From: Clostridiales bacterium
GTDB lineage: Bacteria > Bacillota > Clostridia > Christensenellales > Aristaeellaceae
Reading direction: 5' to 3'
NCBI GenBank assembly: GCA_015056365.1
Contig: SVGM01000002.1
Coordinates: forward strand, 1 to 64,000
Length of the DNA: 64,000 bases
Positions within the stretch are counted from its first letter, which is position 1. Every line of letters starts with the position of its first letter. Positions 17,560 to 25,671 of this stretch are shown here, piece by piece. The notes beneath the pieces are model-generated. The model was not told the origin of the DNA, did not search any database, and saw nothing but the letters and a program-made list of their open reading frames with translations. The translations under genes and the position numbers were made by a program.

Positions 17560-19467
17560 TTAGTCCAGCGCCTTGGTGTCGTTCTTTTCCTTGATCATCT
17601 TGACAGCCTCTTCGAAGGGGAAGGTGCCAAGGTTCTCGCCGGCACGGTTGCGGATGGTGACGGTCTTGTTTTCGGCCTCACGGTCGCCCAGCACGAACAT
17701 ATAGGGAATCTTGTTCATCTGAGCCTCACGCACCTTGAAGCCGATCTTCTCGTTGCGCAGGTCAACCTCGGGACGCAGGCCAGCGTCCTCCAGCAGGGCA
17801 GCCACTTCGCCCGCGGCCTCGTCGCTGCGGGAGGTGATGGTCATCACCTTCACCTGCACGGGAGAGAGCCAAGTGGGGAAAGCGCCGCCGAAGTGCTCGG
17901 TCAGGATGCCGATGAAGCGCTCGATGGAGCCGAACACCACACGGTGAATCATGACGGGACGGTGCTTCTCGCCATCAGCGCCGGTGTAGGTCAGGTCGAA
18001 GCGCTCCGGCAGGTTCATATCCAGCTGGATGGTACCGCACTGCCAGGTACGGCCGAGGCAGTCGGTCAGGTGGAAGTCGATCTTGGGACCATAGAAAGCG
18101 CCGTCGCCTTCGTTGACCACATAATCCACGCCCAGATCATCCAGAGCGCCCTGCAGACCGTTGGTGGCCAGTTCCCACATCTCATCGGTGCCGATGGAGT
18201 TTTCGGGGCGGGTGGACAGCTCCACATGATACTCGAAGCCAAAGCGGCTGTACACCTCGTCGATCAGGTTGTACACGCCCTTGATCTCGTCGCGGATCTG
18301 CTCGGGGGTCATGAAGATGTGGGCGTCGTCCTGCGTGAAGCAGCGGACGCGCATCAGGCCGTGCAGGGTGCCGCTCTTCTCGTGGCGATGCACCAGACCC
18401 AGCTCGCCGGAGCGGATGGGCAGGTCACGGTAGCTCCACAGCTTGCGCATGTAAACCAGCATGCCGCCAGGGCAGTTCATGGGCTTGATGGCGAAGTCGG
18501 TCTCGTCGATCTGGGTGGTGTACATGTTCTCTTTGTAATGATCCCAGTGACCGGAACGCTCCCACAGGCCACGGTTGAGCATGATGGGGGTCTTGATCTC
18601 TTCGTAGCCAGCCTTGCGGTGAATCTGCCGCCAGTAGTCCTCCAGCAGGTTGCGCAGCACCATGCCCTTGGGGTAGAAGAAGGGGAATCCGGGGCCCTCG
18701 TCCTTCATATCGAACAGATCCAGTTCGCGGCCCAACTTGCGGTGGTCACGCTTCTTGGCTTCCTCAATGCGGTCCAGATGCTCCTGCAGCTGCTCCTTGG
18801 TGGGGAAAGCGGTGGCGTAGATACGGCAGAGCATCTTGTTGTGCTCATCGCCGCGCCAGTAGGCACCGGCCACGTGGGTCAGCTTGAAGGCTTTGATATA
18901 GCTCAGGTTGGGCAGGTGGGGGCCAACACACAGGTCGGTGAAGTCGCCCATCTCATAGAAGGAGATTTCCTCGTCCTCGGGCAGATCCTGAATCAGCTCC
19001 ACCTTGTAGGGTTCTTCCTTCTCCTGGAAGTAAGCGATGGCGGCATTGCGCTCCATCAGGTAGCGGCGAGGACGGATGCTCTTCTTGGCGCAGTGCACCA
19101 TTTCCTTTTCGATTTTGGCAAGATCTTCGGGGGTGAAGGGCACTTCCACGTCGAAATCGTAGTAGAAGCCGTCGGCGATGGCGGGGCCGATGGCCACCTT
19201 AGCGCCCGGATAGAGCTTCTTGACGGCCATGGCCATCAGGTGGCTGGCGGAGTGGAAGAACACCTTGCGGCCCTCGGGGTCGTCAAAGGTGACGGGGGTG
19301 ACGGTCTGGCCGGCGGCCACAGGAGCAAACAGATCCTGCATGGTGCCGTCTTCCAGCTTCACAGCCAGATACTTTTTCAGGTCATCCGGGAAGTTAGCCT
19401 TGATGAGATCGCCGACAGAAGAATTCTCGGCGACTTCGTAGGCCTGGTCGAACATTTTCAGTTCCAT
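17560..19467 (-). CDS. thrS: Threonyl-tRNA synthetase
   Basis: 635 residues, usual length. Domain order: TGS (about 1-62), the editing domain with HSASHLMAMAVKKLYP (HxxxH) and GDFTDLCVGPHL, and the class II core with GMVLRNLLEDYWR, MNCPGGMLVYMRK (motif region with zinc Cys), VRCFTQDDAHIFMT and VVFGSIERFIGILTEHF (motif 3). The C-terminal anticodon-binding domain starts at PVQVKVMTI. It charges tRNA-Thr and hydrolyses Ser-tRNA-Thr. ATG at 19465-19467 follows GAGAGGAG. It is transcribed alone from the promoter at 19741-19769 through a T-box leader. Confidence 0.97.
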   Translation of the reverse strand: MELKMFDQAYEVAENSSVGDLIKANFPDDLKKYLAVKLEDGTMQDLFAPVAAGQTVTPVTFDDPEGRKVFFHSASHLMAMAVKKLYPGAKVAIGPAIADGFYYDFDVEVPFTPEDLAKIEKEMVHCAKKSIRPRRYLMERNAAIAYFQEKEEPYKVELIQDLPEDEEISFYEMGDFTDLCVGPHLPNLSYIKAFKLTHVAGAYWRGDEHNKMLCRIYATAFPTKEQLQEHLDRIEEAKKRDHRKLGRELDLFDMKDEGPGFPFFYPKGMVLRNLLEDYWRQIHRKAGYEEIKTPIMLNRGLWERSGHWDHYKENMYTTQIDETDFAIKPMNCPGGMLVYMRKLWSYRDLPIRSGELGLVHRHEKSGTLHGLMRVRCFTQDDAHIFMTPEQIRDEIKGVYNLIDEVYSRFGFEYHVELSTRPENSIGTDEMWELATNGLQGALDDLGVDYVVNEGDGAFYGPKIDFHLTDCLGRTWQCGTIQLDMNLPERFDLTYTGADGEKHRPVMIHRVVFGSIERFIGILTEHFGGAFPTWLSPVQVKVMTITSRSDEAAGEVAALLEDAGLRPEVDLRNEKIGFKVREAQMNKIPYMFVLGDREAENKTVTIRNRAGENLGTFPFEEAVKMIKEKNDTKALD

Positions 19468-19499
19468 GGGGCAATTCTCCTCTCTGTATTCCGGGGACA

Positions 19500-19734
19500 G
19501 AAAACGCCCGTCCCCACATGGTTCATGCGGGGACGGGCGATGATTGTTCATTCGCTCGCGGTTCCACCCTGCTTGAAAGCAAGCTGCTTCCACTCATTGC
19601 GCGCTGTATCGCTCGCCGTGCGTCCTTGTCGGTGGATGGTATCCTGCCGGATCTGCATCCGCTGCTTTCAGCCGGTGGCAGCGGTCTCTGGTGATGCGGG
19701 AGGTTCGGCGGCGTGTTCCACGTCATTCTCAGAT
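19500..19734 (-). promoter_or_regulatory. T-box leader of thrS
   Basis: The minus strand carries AGGGTGGAACCGCGAG (T-box sequence, 19555-19570). It is followed by a strong terminator: stem 19505-19539 (about 15 bp) ending in TTTT. The UGGA of the bulge can pair with a tRNA 3' end UCCA, and a U discriminator is what tRNA-Thr carries in related bacteria. The leader of about 265 nt matches known T-box lengths. Uncharged tRNA-Thr should favour the antiterminator and allow thrS transcription. I could not place the specifier codon with certainty. Confidence 0.93.
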
Positions 19735-19740
19735 GTGCCG

Positions 19741-19769
19741 ATGATAGCACTAAAGGGCAAGAATGTCAA
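19741..19769 (-). promoter_or_regulatory. Promoter of the thrS leader
   Basis: Perfect TTGACA (19764-19769, minus strand), 17 bp, TATCAT (19741-19746). It lies between thrS and the ribbon-helix-helix gene. Confidence 0.85.
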
Positions 19770-19801
19770 GGGGGATTCGTCCCTTCCGTGCTGCTTCGCC
19801 C

Positions 19802-19999
19802 CTATCCTTCGCTTTCTTCCTTCGGCTGAAAGGAGGGCGTGGATCTTCCGTTCTTCGCGCGCTGCTTGACACATTCGGTGAGCAGGTATTCGATCTGGCC
19901 GTTGACAGAGCGGAAATCCGCCTCCGCCCACGCGGCCAGCTCCGCGTACAGCTTTGCATTCAGGCGCAAGGGCACCTGTTTTTTTGCCGCGTCTGCCAT
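19802..19999 (-). CDS. Small ribbon-helix-helix (Arc-type) DNA-binding protein
   Basis: 65 residues. VPLRLNAKLYAELAAWAE is a short beta strand plus helix, and FRSVNGQIEYLLTECVKQ the second helix, as in Arc/MetJ repressors that bind DNA as dimers with their beta ribbons. The acidic tail (PSFQPKEESEG) is probably disordered. The ATG follows the stop of the SPFH gene by one base, so the two are co-translated. No toxin partner is visible. It may autoregulate the pair through the TGATATC repeats in their promoter. Confidence 0.75.
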   Translation of the reverse strand: MADAAKKQVPLRLNAKLYAELAAWAEADFRSVNGQIEYLLTECVKQRAKNGRSTPSFQPKEESEG

Positions 20000-20000
20000 A

Positions 20001-21014
20001 TCAATACAGGCTGCCGGAGTTGACCACCGGCTGAGCGTCGCGGTTGCCGCAAAGCACTACCAGCAGGTTGGACACCATGGCGGCCTTGCGTTCTTCGTCC
20101 AGTTCCACCACACCGTTCTGGCTGAGGCGATCCAGCGCCATCTCCACCATGCCTACAGCGCCGTCAACAATCATCTTGCGGGCGTCGATGATGGCAGAAG
20201 CCTGCTGGCGCTGCAGCATCACGGCCGCGATCTCGGTGGCATAGGCCAGATAGGTGATACGGGCTTCCACGATCTCGATGCCGGCTTCGTCCACGCGCTG
20301 CTGGATCTCATCGCGGATGCGGGCGGCCACCACTTCGCTGGAGCCGCGCAGGCTGCCCTCGTCGGCAATGCCGTCGCCGGTGGTGTCCACATTGGGCGAC
20401 ACATCGTAGGGATACAGACGAACGATGTTACGCAGGGCGCTGTCGCACTGCAGGGAGAGGAATTCCTTGTAGTTATCCACATTGAATACTGCCTTGGCGG
20501 TATCCACGATGCGCCACGTCACCGCAATGCCGATCTCCACAGGGTTGCCCAGGCAGTCGTTGATCTTTTGGCGGTTATTGCTCAGGGTCATAATCTTCAG
20601 GGAGATCTTATTGTTAACCAGTTCCACGTTCTCGCCGTTGACGCTGACCTGCATCAGGTGGCTGCCGTTGCTGCTCACGTCGCCGCTTTGGTTCAGGCGG
20701 GTCTTGGCAGCAGGGTTGACCGAGGTACAGAAGGGATTGACCCAGTAGAAGCCGTCACCCTTCAACGTGCCGATGTACTTGCCGAACAGAGTCAGCACCA
20801 GCGCCTCCTGGGGCTTGAGCACCCGAAGACCGATCAGGGGGATCCAGCCCAAGCACAGCACCGCCAGGCTTACCACAAACAGCAGCGCAGCGTCGCCATT
20901 CTCCAGCTCAATTGCGCCCAGCACCACACCAGCTATCGCTACAGCCAGCACCAACAGGTTCAAAAGCAGTACAGCCATACCATTGTTTTTCCGGGACAAA
21001 ATGATTTCCTTCAT
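20001..21014 (-). CDS. SPFH/Band 7 domain membrane protein
   Basis: 337 residues. Two N-terminal helices (about 14-34 and 43-62) precede an SPFH domain that starts [20 protein letters not shown] and contains [13 protein letters not shown] and the long helix [20 protein letters not shown] typical of stomatin/flotillin relatives. Such proteins oligomerise on membranes and organise or protect membrane complexes. The start has AAGGAGGG upstream. It forms a two-gene unit with the Arc-type protein. Transcription starts from the promoter at 21042-21070. Confidence 0.88.
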   Translation of the reverse strand: MKEIILSRKNNGMAVLLLNLLVLAVAIAGVVLGAIELENGDAALLFVVSLAVLCLGWIPLIGLRVLKPQEALVLTLFGKYIGTLKGDGFYWVNPFCTSVNPAAKTRLNQSGDVSSNGSHLMQVSVNGENVELVNNKISLKIMTLSNNRQKINDCLGNPVEIGIAVTWRIVDTAKAVFNVDNYKEFLSLQCDSALRNIVRLYPYDVSPNVDTTGDGIADEGSLRGSSEVVAARIRDEIQQRVDEAGIEIVEARITYLAYATEIAAVMLQRQQASAIIDARKMIVDGAVGMVEMALDRLSQNGVVELDEERKAAMVSNLLVVLCGNRDAQPVVNSGSLY

Positions 21015-21031
21015 TGATGCACCCTCCTTTG

Positions 21032-21049
21032 TGATATCAAAATGATATC
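21032..21049. promoter_or_regulatory. Paired TGATATC sites, candidate operator
   Basis: TGATATC occurs at 21032-21038 and again at 21043-21049, 11 bp apart (one helical turn), with the second copy over the -10. GATATC is itself a palindrome. Direct repeats at this spacing suit ribbon-helix-helix dimers, and such a protein is encoded by the second gene of the operon. The link is inference. Confidence 0.45.
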
Positions 21050-21070
21050 GTATAGATTCGCGTTTGTCAA
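21042..21070 (-). promoter_or_regulatory. Promoter of the SPFH operon
   Basis: Perfect TTGACA (21065-21070, minus strand), 17 bp, TATCAT (21042-21047), about 30 bp before the start codon. Confidence 0.85.
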
Positions 21071-21140
21071 GAAAACAGGGTCAACTTGTCGTTCTGCGTT
21101 TCCCAATTCATCAGAAAAAGCAGCTATCCCCTACTTTTCC

Positions 21141-21169
21141 TTGACTGAACGTTTGCTTTTGGCTATAAT
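21141..21169 (+). promoter_or_regulatory. Promoter of the CNNM transporter operon
   Basis: TTGACT (21141-21146), 17 bp, perfect TATAAT (21164-21169). It lies 192 bp before the coding start, leaving a long leader. Confidence 0.85.
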
Positions 21170-21179
21170 AAAGCGTCTC

Positions 21180-21330
21180 TGATTTCAGGACAAAGGAGTA
21201 TGATCCGCCCGATGGACGGCGACAGTTGTTGTCAATATACGGATAAGCAACGGTTTCATACAGCTGCATATCAGGCATACCCGCGTGCAACGGCATTCCG
21301 GGTGTGCCTTTTTGTGTCCAAATAACTCCG
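21180..21330 (+). promoter_or_regulatory. Leader RNA with internal terminator before the CNNM gene
   Basis: The transcribed leader holds a terminator-like hairpin (10-bp stem GGCATACCCG with CGGGTGTGCC, about 21273-21312) followed by TTTTT, then the ribosome binding site AAGGAG. Expression therefore seems to depend on readthrough. I match no riboswitch class by eye. A 41-codon frame (21199-21324) begins one base after AAAGGAG, too close for normal initiation. Metal sensing would fit the downstream gene, but that is speculation. Confidence 0.5.
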
Positions 21331-21361
21331 GATACGTCTCAAAAAGGAGCAACGAATCAAC

Positions 21362-22645
21362 ATGTTGGTAGAAAATCTTCCTTATTTATTGATTATGCTG
21401 GTATGCCTGGCTCTGTCCGGGTTCTTCTCTGCGGCGGAGATTGCCTTTGCGCAGCTGAACCGAAACCGCCTGAAACTGCTGGCCGAAAAAGGAAAGAAAA
21501 GCGCTGGGCTGGCCCTTTCCCTGACCAATGATGAAGACCGGCTGGCATCCACCATTCTGATCTGCAACACCGTCGTCAACGTAGCGCTGACGGCGCTGGG
21601 CGTGATGTTGCTTATCAGCCTGCAGGGCGAGATAGGCGCGCTGACCGCCATCGCCGTATGCGGTGTACTGGTGCTCCTGCTGGGAGAGATCACGCCCAAA
21701 CACATCGCCGCCGCCCGTCCCGAGCGGATGGCCATGTTCACTGCCCCGGTGCTCAAGGGCATGATCTGGTTCTTCGCTCCGCTCAACGCCCTGCTCAGCC
21801 TGTGGAAAAAGCTGCTCAGCGGGCTGTTCAAGAGCGAGGGGGACGACCGGATGTCCCAGGAGGAGCTGCTTCTGCTGGTGGACGAGGTGCAGCAGGACGG
21901 CAGCATCGATGAGGACGAAGGCGATCTGCTAAAAAACGTAATCGAGTTCACGGACTGCAAGGCTGAGGAAATCCTCACCCACCGGGTGGACCTGGTGGGC
22001 GTGGACATTGAAAGCACCAAGGACGAAATCGCACGGGTGTTTACCGAGACCCAGTACTCCCGACTGCTGGTATATGAAGAAAGCATCGATAACATCATCG
22101 GTGTGCTGCACCAAAAGGATTTCTATATGATGACCGGCATCACCGAAGAATCCGTCCGGGACGTGATGACCCAGCCGTTGTTCATTCAGCAGAGCATCAA
22201 GATCAGCGACCTGTTAAAGCTGCTGCAGACCCAGAAGTCGCATATCGCCGTGGTGCTGGACGAATACGGCGGCACTCAGGGCATCGTCACCATGGAGGAT
22301 ATTCTGGAAGAGCTGGTGGGCGAGATCTGGGACGAGCACGACGAAGTGGTAGAAGATTTCCGCAAGGAAAGCGAAACCAGCTGGGTTTGTGACTGCTCAG
22401 CCAAGCTTGACGACTTCTGCGAATTTTTTAGCGTGGAGCTGGAAGCCACCAGTGTTTCGCTGGGCGGCTGGGTGATGGAGCAGCTGGGCAAGATCGCGGA
22501 AGTGGGCGACAGCTTTGCCTGCCAGGGCATGACCATCACCGTCACAGAGACCGACCATCCCCGGGTCACCCGCATTCAGGTGAAGAAGCAGACCGGGACG
22601 GCAGAGGCAAAACCGGAAAGCACACAAGTAGAGGCTGCGCCATGA
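21362..22645 (+). CDS. CNNM/CBS-domain transporter (CorC/HlyC family)
   Basis: 427 residues. An N-terminal CNNM membrane domain (1-135; SGFFSAAEIAFAQLNRNRL is its signature) is followed by a linker, a CBS pair (about 200-320; HRVDLVGVDIESTKDEIARV and HIAVVLDEYGGTQGIVTMED) and a C-terminal CorC/HlyC transporter-associated domain (335-410). Relatives such as MpfA in Staphylococcus export Mg2+; older annotation calls them haemolysins. The Asp/Glu-rich LVDEVQQDGSIDEDEGDLLK helix is standard. The gene is preceded by a structured leader and overlaps the next small gene by ATGA. Confidence 0.9.
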   Translation: MLVENLPYLLIMLVCLALSGFFSAAEIAFAQLNRNRLKLLAEKGKKSAGLALSLTNDEDRLASTILICNTVVNVALTALGVMLLISLQGEIGALTAIAVCGVLVLLLGEITPKHIAAARPERMAMFTAPVLKGMIWFFAPLNALLSLWKKLLSGLFKSEGDDRMSQEELLLLVDEVQQDGSIDEDEGDLLKNVIEFTDCKAEEILTHRVDLVGVDIESTKDEIARVFTETQYSRLLVYEESIDNIIGVLHQKDFYMMTGITEESVRDVMTQPLFIQQSIKISDLLKLLQTQKSHIAVVLDEYGGTQGIVTMEDILEELVGEIWDEHDEVVEDFRKESETSWVCDCSAKLDDFCEFFSVELEATSVSLGGWVMEQLGKIAEVGDSFACQGMTITVTETDHPRVTRIQVKKQTGTAEAKPESTQVEAAP

Positions 22646-22809
22646 AGCAGCGGACCGGCAAACAACGCCCCACCTTTCGCCAGATCTATGAGGCATCTCC
22701 GATGATTCAGCGGAATCTGGCGACAGCGGGCGCATGCCTGGTGCTCATCGTGATCCTCACCATCGTCACGATTATCGTGACCCTGCTGGAGGCCAAGGGC
22801 ATCCAATAA
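22642..22809 (+). CDS. Small single-pass membrane protein
   Basis: 55 residues: a basic N-terminus (MKQRTGKQRPTFRQIYEASP), one strongly hydrophobic helix (about 27-50, CLVLIVILTIVTIIVTLL) and a short tail EAKGIQ. The ATG overlaps the stop of the CNNM gene (ATGA), and the frame ends before the next gene, which supports coupled expression. It could be an accessory subunit of the transporter; no family is recognised. Confidence 0.6.
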   Translation: MKQRTGKQRPTFRQIYEASPMIQRNLATAGACLVLIVILTIVTIIVTLLEAKGIQ

Positions 22810-22848
22810 AAAGCCGGAAAGACGATTGGAAAGGAAGCAGAAAAACAA

Positions 22849-23439
22849 GTGAAGGATTTTCTCAGGGAGACATTCAGACCCAACACCGAGGCCGAACGGC
22901 AGGCCGTCAGCCGGTATCACCGGCAAAGGGCTGTGGTTAGAGGGATCGCTGTGCTTTTCATGCTGATCGTCCTGGGGTATATGCTGCTTTCCATGCGTAT
23001 TACCAGTGCACGGTTCAAAGGCACCTGGATTGCCTATAACGACCACGCCGACGGCTTCCACCCGGAGGACGTTTATCTGGAGTTCAAGGACGGCGTCTTT
23101 TACAAAAACGGTTCTGAATATGGCCGCTTGCAGACCAAGGGTGGCAGAAGCATGATCCCCGTGCATGCGCCTGCGGGCAAGTATAACCGTTTTCTTTCTA
23201 TAGACGGAGATGTGTTAACCATCGAATATGAACTTCCCCCGACGGCTGTGGTCTATACCAGCAGCCAATCCACGGGGAATGATGGGAGCGTCACATCTCC
23301 TTACAACGGCGGCTCGATGTACGCCGCCTTCGCCCAGAGCCTACAAGCTCAACAGGCGGATAGGCGTGTCACGGATACCTACGTGCGCATTTCCACAGAC
23401 TACGACCTGACGGAGGAGCAGCGGGACGCGCTGTATTGA
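22849..23439 (+). CDS. Single-pass membrane protein with C-terminal extracytoplasmic domain
   Basis: 196 residues from a GTG start. A basic, soluble N-terminus (MKDFLRETFRPNTEAERQAV) precedes one helix (about 31-50, VRGIAVLFMLIVLGYMLLSM). A beta-rich outer domain follows (FKGTWIAYNDHADGFHPED...VYLEFKDGVFYKNGSEYGR), resembling lipocalin-like or DUF-type domains that report how a ligand modifies a baseline. The start is somewhat uncertain: GGAAAGGA lies 13 bases upstream. It follows the 55-residue gene by 39 bp in the same unit. Confidence 0.65.
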   Translation: MKDFLRETFRPNTEAERQAVSRYHRQRAVVRGIAVLFMLIVLGYMLLSMRITSARFKGTWIAYNDHADGFHPEDVYLEFKDGVFYKNGSEYGRLQTKGGRSMIPVHAPAGKYNRFLSIDGDVLTIEYELPPTAVVYTSSQSTGNDGSVTSPYNGGSMYAAFAQSLQAQQADRRVTDTYVRISTDYDLTEEQRDALY

Positions 23440-23570
23440 TTATTGCAGGATTCGAAGAAAAAAACTGCCAAACAGCGATTTTCGTTTTTGTGTTTTCCTC
23501 TGAATCCCTTTCCTGCAAACCTTTTGGGATAGTTTCCAAAAGTCCATTGTGAAAAACTGAACAATTAGGA

Positions 23571-23599
23571 TTGCATTTATTCTGTTTTGATAGTAAAAT
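23571..23599 (+). promoter_or_regulatory. Promoter of the opp operon
   Basis: TTGCAT (23571-23576), 17 bp, TAAAAT (23594-23599), 58 bp before oppB. Confidence 0.7.
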
Positions 23600-23657
23600 A
23601 TCTTTATTCATCATGGCGGTGTATGCGCTCATGCACCGACAGGGAGGTACTTATCGG

Positions 23658-24569
23658 ATGCTCAAGTATGTCGTCAAGCGTGTGTTGCTTGCGGTCGTGA
23701 CGGTTTTGATCATCGCGGCCATCACCTTTTTTTCCATGAACGCCATCCCCGGCGGTCCTTTCTCCAAGGAAAAGGCCACCAGTCCTGCTGTGCAGGCGAT
23801 GCTGGAGAAGCGTTTCGGCCTGGATAAGCCTGTGCCCGAACAGTTTGTCAACTACCTTGGCAATCTGCTCCGGGGCGATTTCGGTATTTCGCTGAAAACC
23901 GGTCGTGAAATCACCACCATCATCGGCGAATCCTTCTCCATCTCTGCCAAGCTGGGCGGCATGGCTGCCATTATCGCCGTCATCGTGGGCCTGATTTTGG
24001 GTTCCATTGCCGCGCTGTGTCGCGGGCGCTGGCCTGACCGCCTGATCATTTTCATGACCACGCTGTTTGTGTCCATCCCCAGCTTCATTCTGGCGACCAT
24101 CTTGCTGCTGGTGTTCTGTCTGACGCTGCAGTGGGTGGGTGTGTGGAGTCCCACCAACCCCAACTATGTGCTGCCGGTGATCGCTCTGGCGCTCTACCCC
24201 ATGAGCTATATCACCCGTCTGACCAAGACCAGCATGCTGGACGTGCTGGGTCAGGACTATATCCGTACCGCCCGTGCCAAGGGCGTGCGCGAGTCCCTGG
24301 TCATCTTCAAGCACGCGCTGCGTAACGCCCTGATCCCCGTCATCACCTACGTCGGCCCCATGACAGCCTACATCCTCACCGGCAGTATGGTGGTGGAAAA
24401 GGTGTTTACCATCGGCGGTCTGGGTACGGAATTCGTCGGCGCTATCAACAATCAGGACTATCCCATGATCATGGCCACCACCATCTTCCTGGCGACCCTG
24501 ATGGTAATCGCCACCCTGGTGAGCGACCTTGTGTACAAAGCGGTTGACCCGCGTATCAAACTGGATTAA
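23658..24569 (+). CDS. oppB: Oligopeptide-type ABC transporter permease OppB
   Basis: 303 residues, six helices. MLKYVVKRVLLAVVTVLIIA and FSMNAIPGGPF are the standard OppB/DppB start, and GDFGISLKTGREI is a family motif. The EAA loop reads IRTARAKGVRESLVIFKHAL. It pairs with OppC to form the membrane channel. ATG 23658 follows AGGGAGG. It is the first gene of a five-gene operon (B-C-D-F-A). Confidence 0.92.
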   Translation: MLKYVVKRVLLAVVTVLIIAAITFFSMNAIPGGPFSKEKATSPAVQAMLEKRFGLDKPVPEQFVNYLGNLLRGDFGISLKTGREITTIIGESFSISAKLGGMAAIIAVIVGLILGSIAALCRGRWPDRLIIFMTTLFVSIPSFILATILLLVFCLTLQWVGVWSPTNPNYVLPVIALALYPMSYITRLTKTSMLDVLGQDYIRTARAKGVRESLVIFKHALRNALIPVITYVGPMTAYILTGSMVVEKVFTIGGLGTEFVGAINNQDYPMIMATTIFLATLMVIATLVSDLVYKAVDPRIKLD

Positions 24570-24584
24570 GGAGGACTGCGTCAG

Positions 24585-25664
24585 ATGCGTGAATTCAAGG
24601 ACGATCTTTTGCCCAAGAAGAACCTGCTCAGCATGCAGATTGATCTGAGCAAGTTCTCCCCTGCTACCGACGAGGAAAAGCAGCAGCATGAACGGATGCG
24701 TGAATCCACCACCTTCTTCCGTGACGGCATGCGCAAGCTGTTCAAAAACCCCCTGGCAGTGATGAGTCTGATTATTCTGTTCATCCTGCTGGTCACCATC
24801 GTTGTGGTACCCATGGTGTACCCCTATTCCTACTCCCAGATGATCGAAGTGGACGGCAAGCGCGACAAGACCGCCAAGAACCTTGCCCCCTTCCAGTACT
24901 CTAAAAACGAGCAGAAGGCCATTGATGCAGGTCAGAAGATCTTCCCCCACATCTTCGGTACGGACGAGCTCTGCCGTGACTACTTCATCCGCGTGGTGTA
25001 CGGCGCCCGCGTATCCCTGCTGGTCGGTCTGTTTGCCAGCCTGATCGTTCTGATCATTGGTCTGCTGTACGGCTCTATATCAGGCTATTGCGGCGGCAAG
25101 GTGGACTTGTTTATGATGCGCGTCGTCGACATCATCTACTCTCTGCCTGACACGCTGATGGTCATCCTGCTGAGCGTTGTGCTCAATCAGGTGCTGGGTG
25201 ACACCTTGAAAGGCACCATCTTTGCCAAGATCGGCAACAACATGATCAGCCTGTTTGTGGTGTTCGGTCTGCTGTACTGGGTCAGCATGGCGCGTCTGGT
25301 TCGCGGCCAGATCCTCTCCATCAAGACCAATGAATACGTACTGGCTGCCCGCGCACTGGGCGCCAAGTCCGGCCGGATCATCCGCAAGCATATCCTGCCC
25401 AATTGCATGAGCGTTATCATCATCACCGTGGCGCTGCAGATTCCCTCCGCCATTTTCACCGAGAGCTTCCTGAGTTTCATCGGTCTGGGCGTTCAGGCTC
25501 CCATGCCCTCCCTTGGCTCCCTGGCCAACGCTGCCCGCGGCGGTATGCAGCAGTATCCCTGGAAGATGCTCTTCCCCGCTCTGAGCATCTGCCTGATCGT
25601 GCTTAGCTTCAACCTGCTGGGCGACGGTCTGCGCGATGCATTCGATCCCAAGCTGAGGAGGTAA
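24585..25664 (+). CDS. oppC: Oligopeptide-type ABC transporter permease OppC
   Basis: 359 residues. A cytoplasmic N-terminus of about 60 residues (OppC_N) leads to the first helix, then a large outer loop (YPYSYSQMIEVDGKRD...FPHIFGTDELCRDYFIRVVY) with GTDELxRD, diagnostic of OppC/DppC. The EAA loop is AARALGAKSGRIIRKHILPN. Start AAGGAGG...ATG, 15 bp after oppB. It is longer than the usual 300 because of the extended outer loop. Confidence 0.92.
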   Translation: MREFKDDLLPKKNLLSMQIDLSKFSPATDEEKQQHERMRESTTFFRDGMRKLFKNPLAVMSLIILFILLVTIVVVPMVYPYSYSQMIEVDGKRDKTAKNLAPFQYSKNEQKAIDAGQKIFPHIFGTDELCRDYFIRVVYGARVSLLVGLFASLIVLIIGLLYGSISGYCGGKVDLFMMRVVDIIYSLPDTLMVILLSVVLNQVLGDTLKGTIFAKIGNNMISLFVVFGLLYWVSMARLVRGQILSIKTNEYVLAARALGAKSGRIIRKHILPNCMSVIIITVALQIPSAIFTESFLSFIGLGVQAPMPSLGSLANAARGGMQQYPWKMLFPALSICLIVLSFNLLGDGLRDAFDPKLRR

Positions 25665-25671
25665 TGAAGGT

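Noticed and set aside
17485-19869. A 794-codon plus-strand frame across thrS and its leader
   Set aside because: Antisense to thrS, which has all its catalytic motifs; the frame also crosses the T-box terminator. Shadow of codon bias.
21199-21324. A 41-codon frame in the CNNM leader as a regulatory leader peptide
   Set aside because: AAAGGAG lies only one base before its ATG and the next ATG is too far, so initiation is unlikely; kept only as part of the leader description.
23604-24950. A 448-codon minus-strand frame opposite oppB and oppC
   Set aside because: The His/Gln/Asp/Gly-rich translation is typical of the complement of membrane-protein genes, and both permeases are clearly real on the plus strand.
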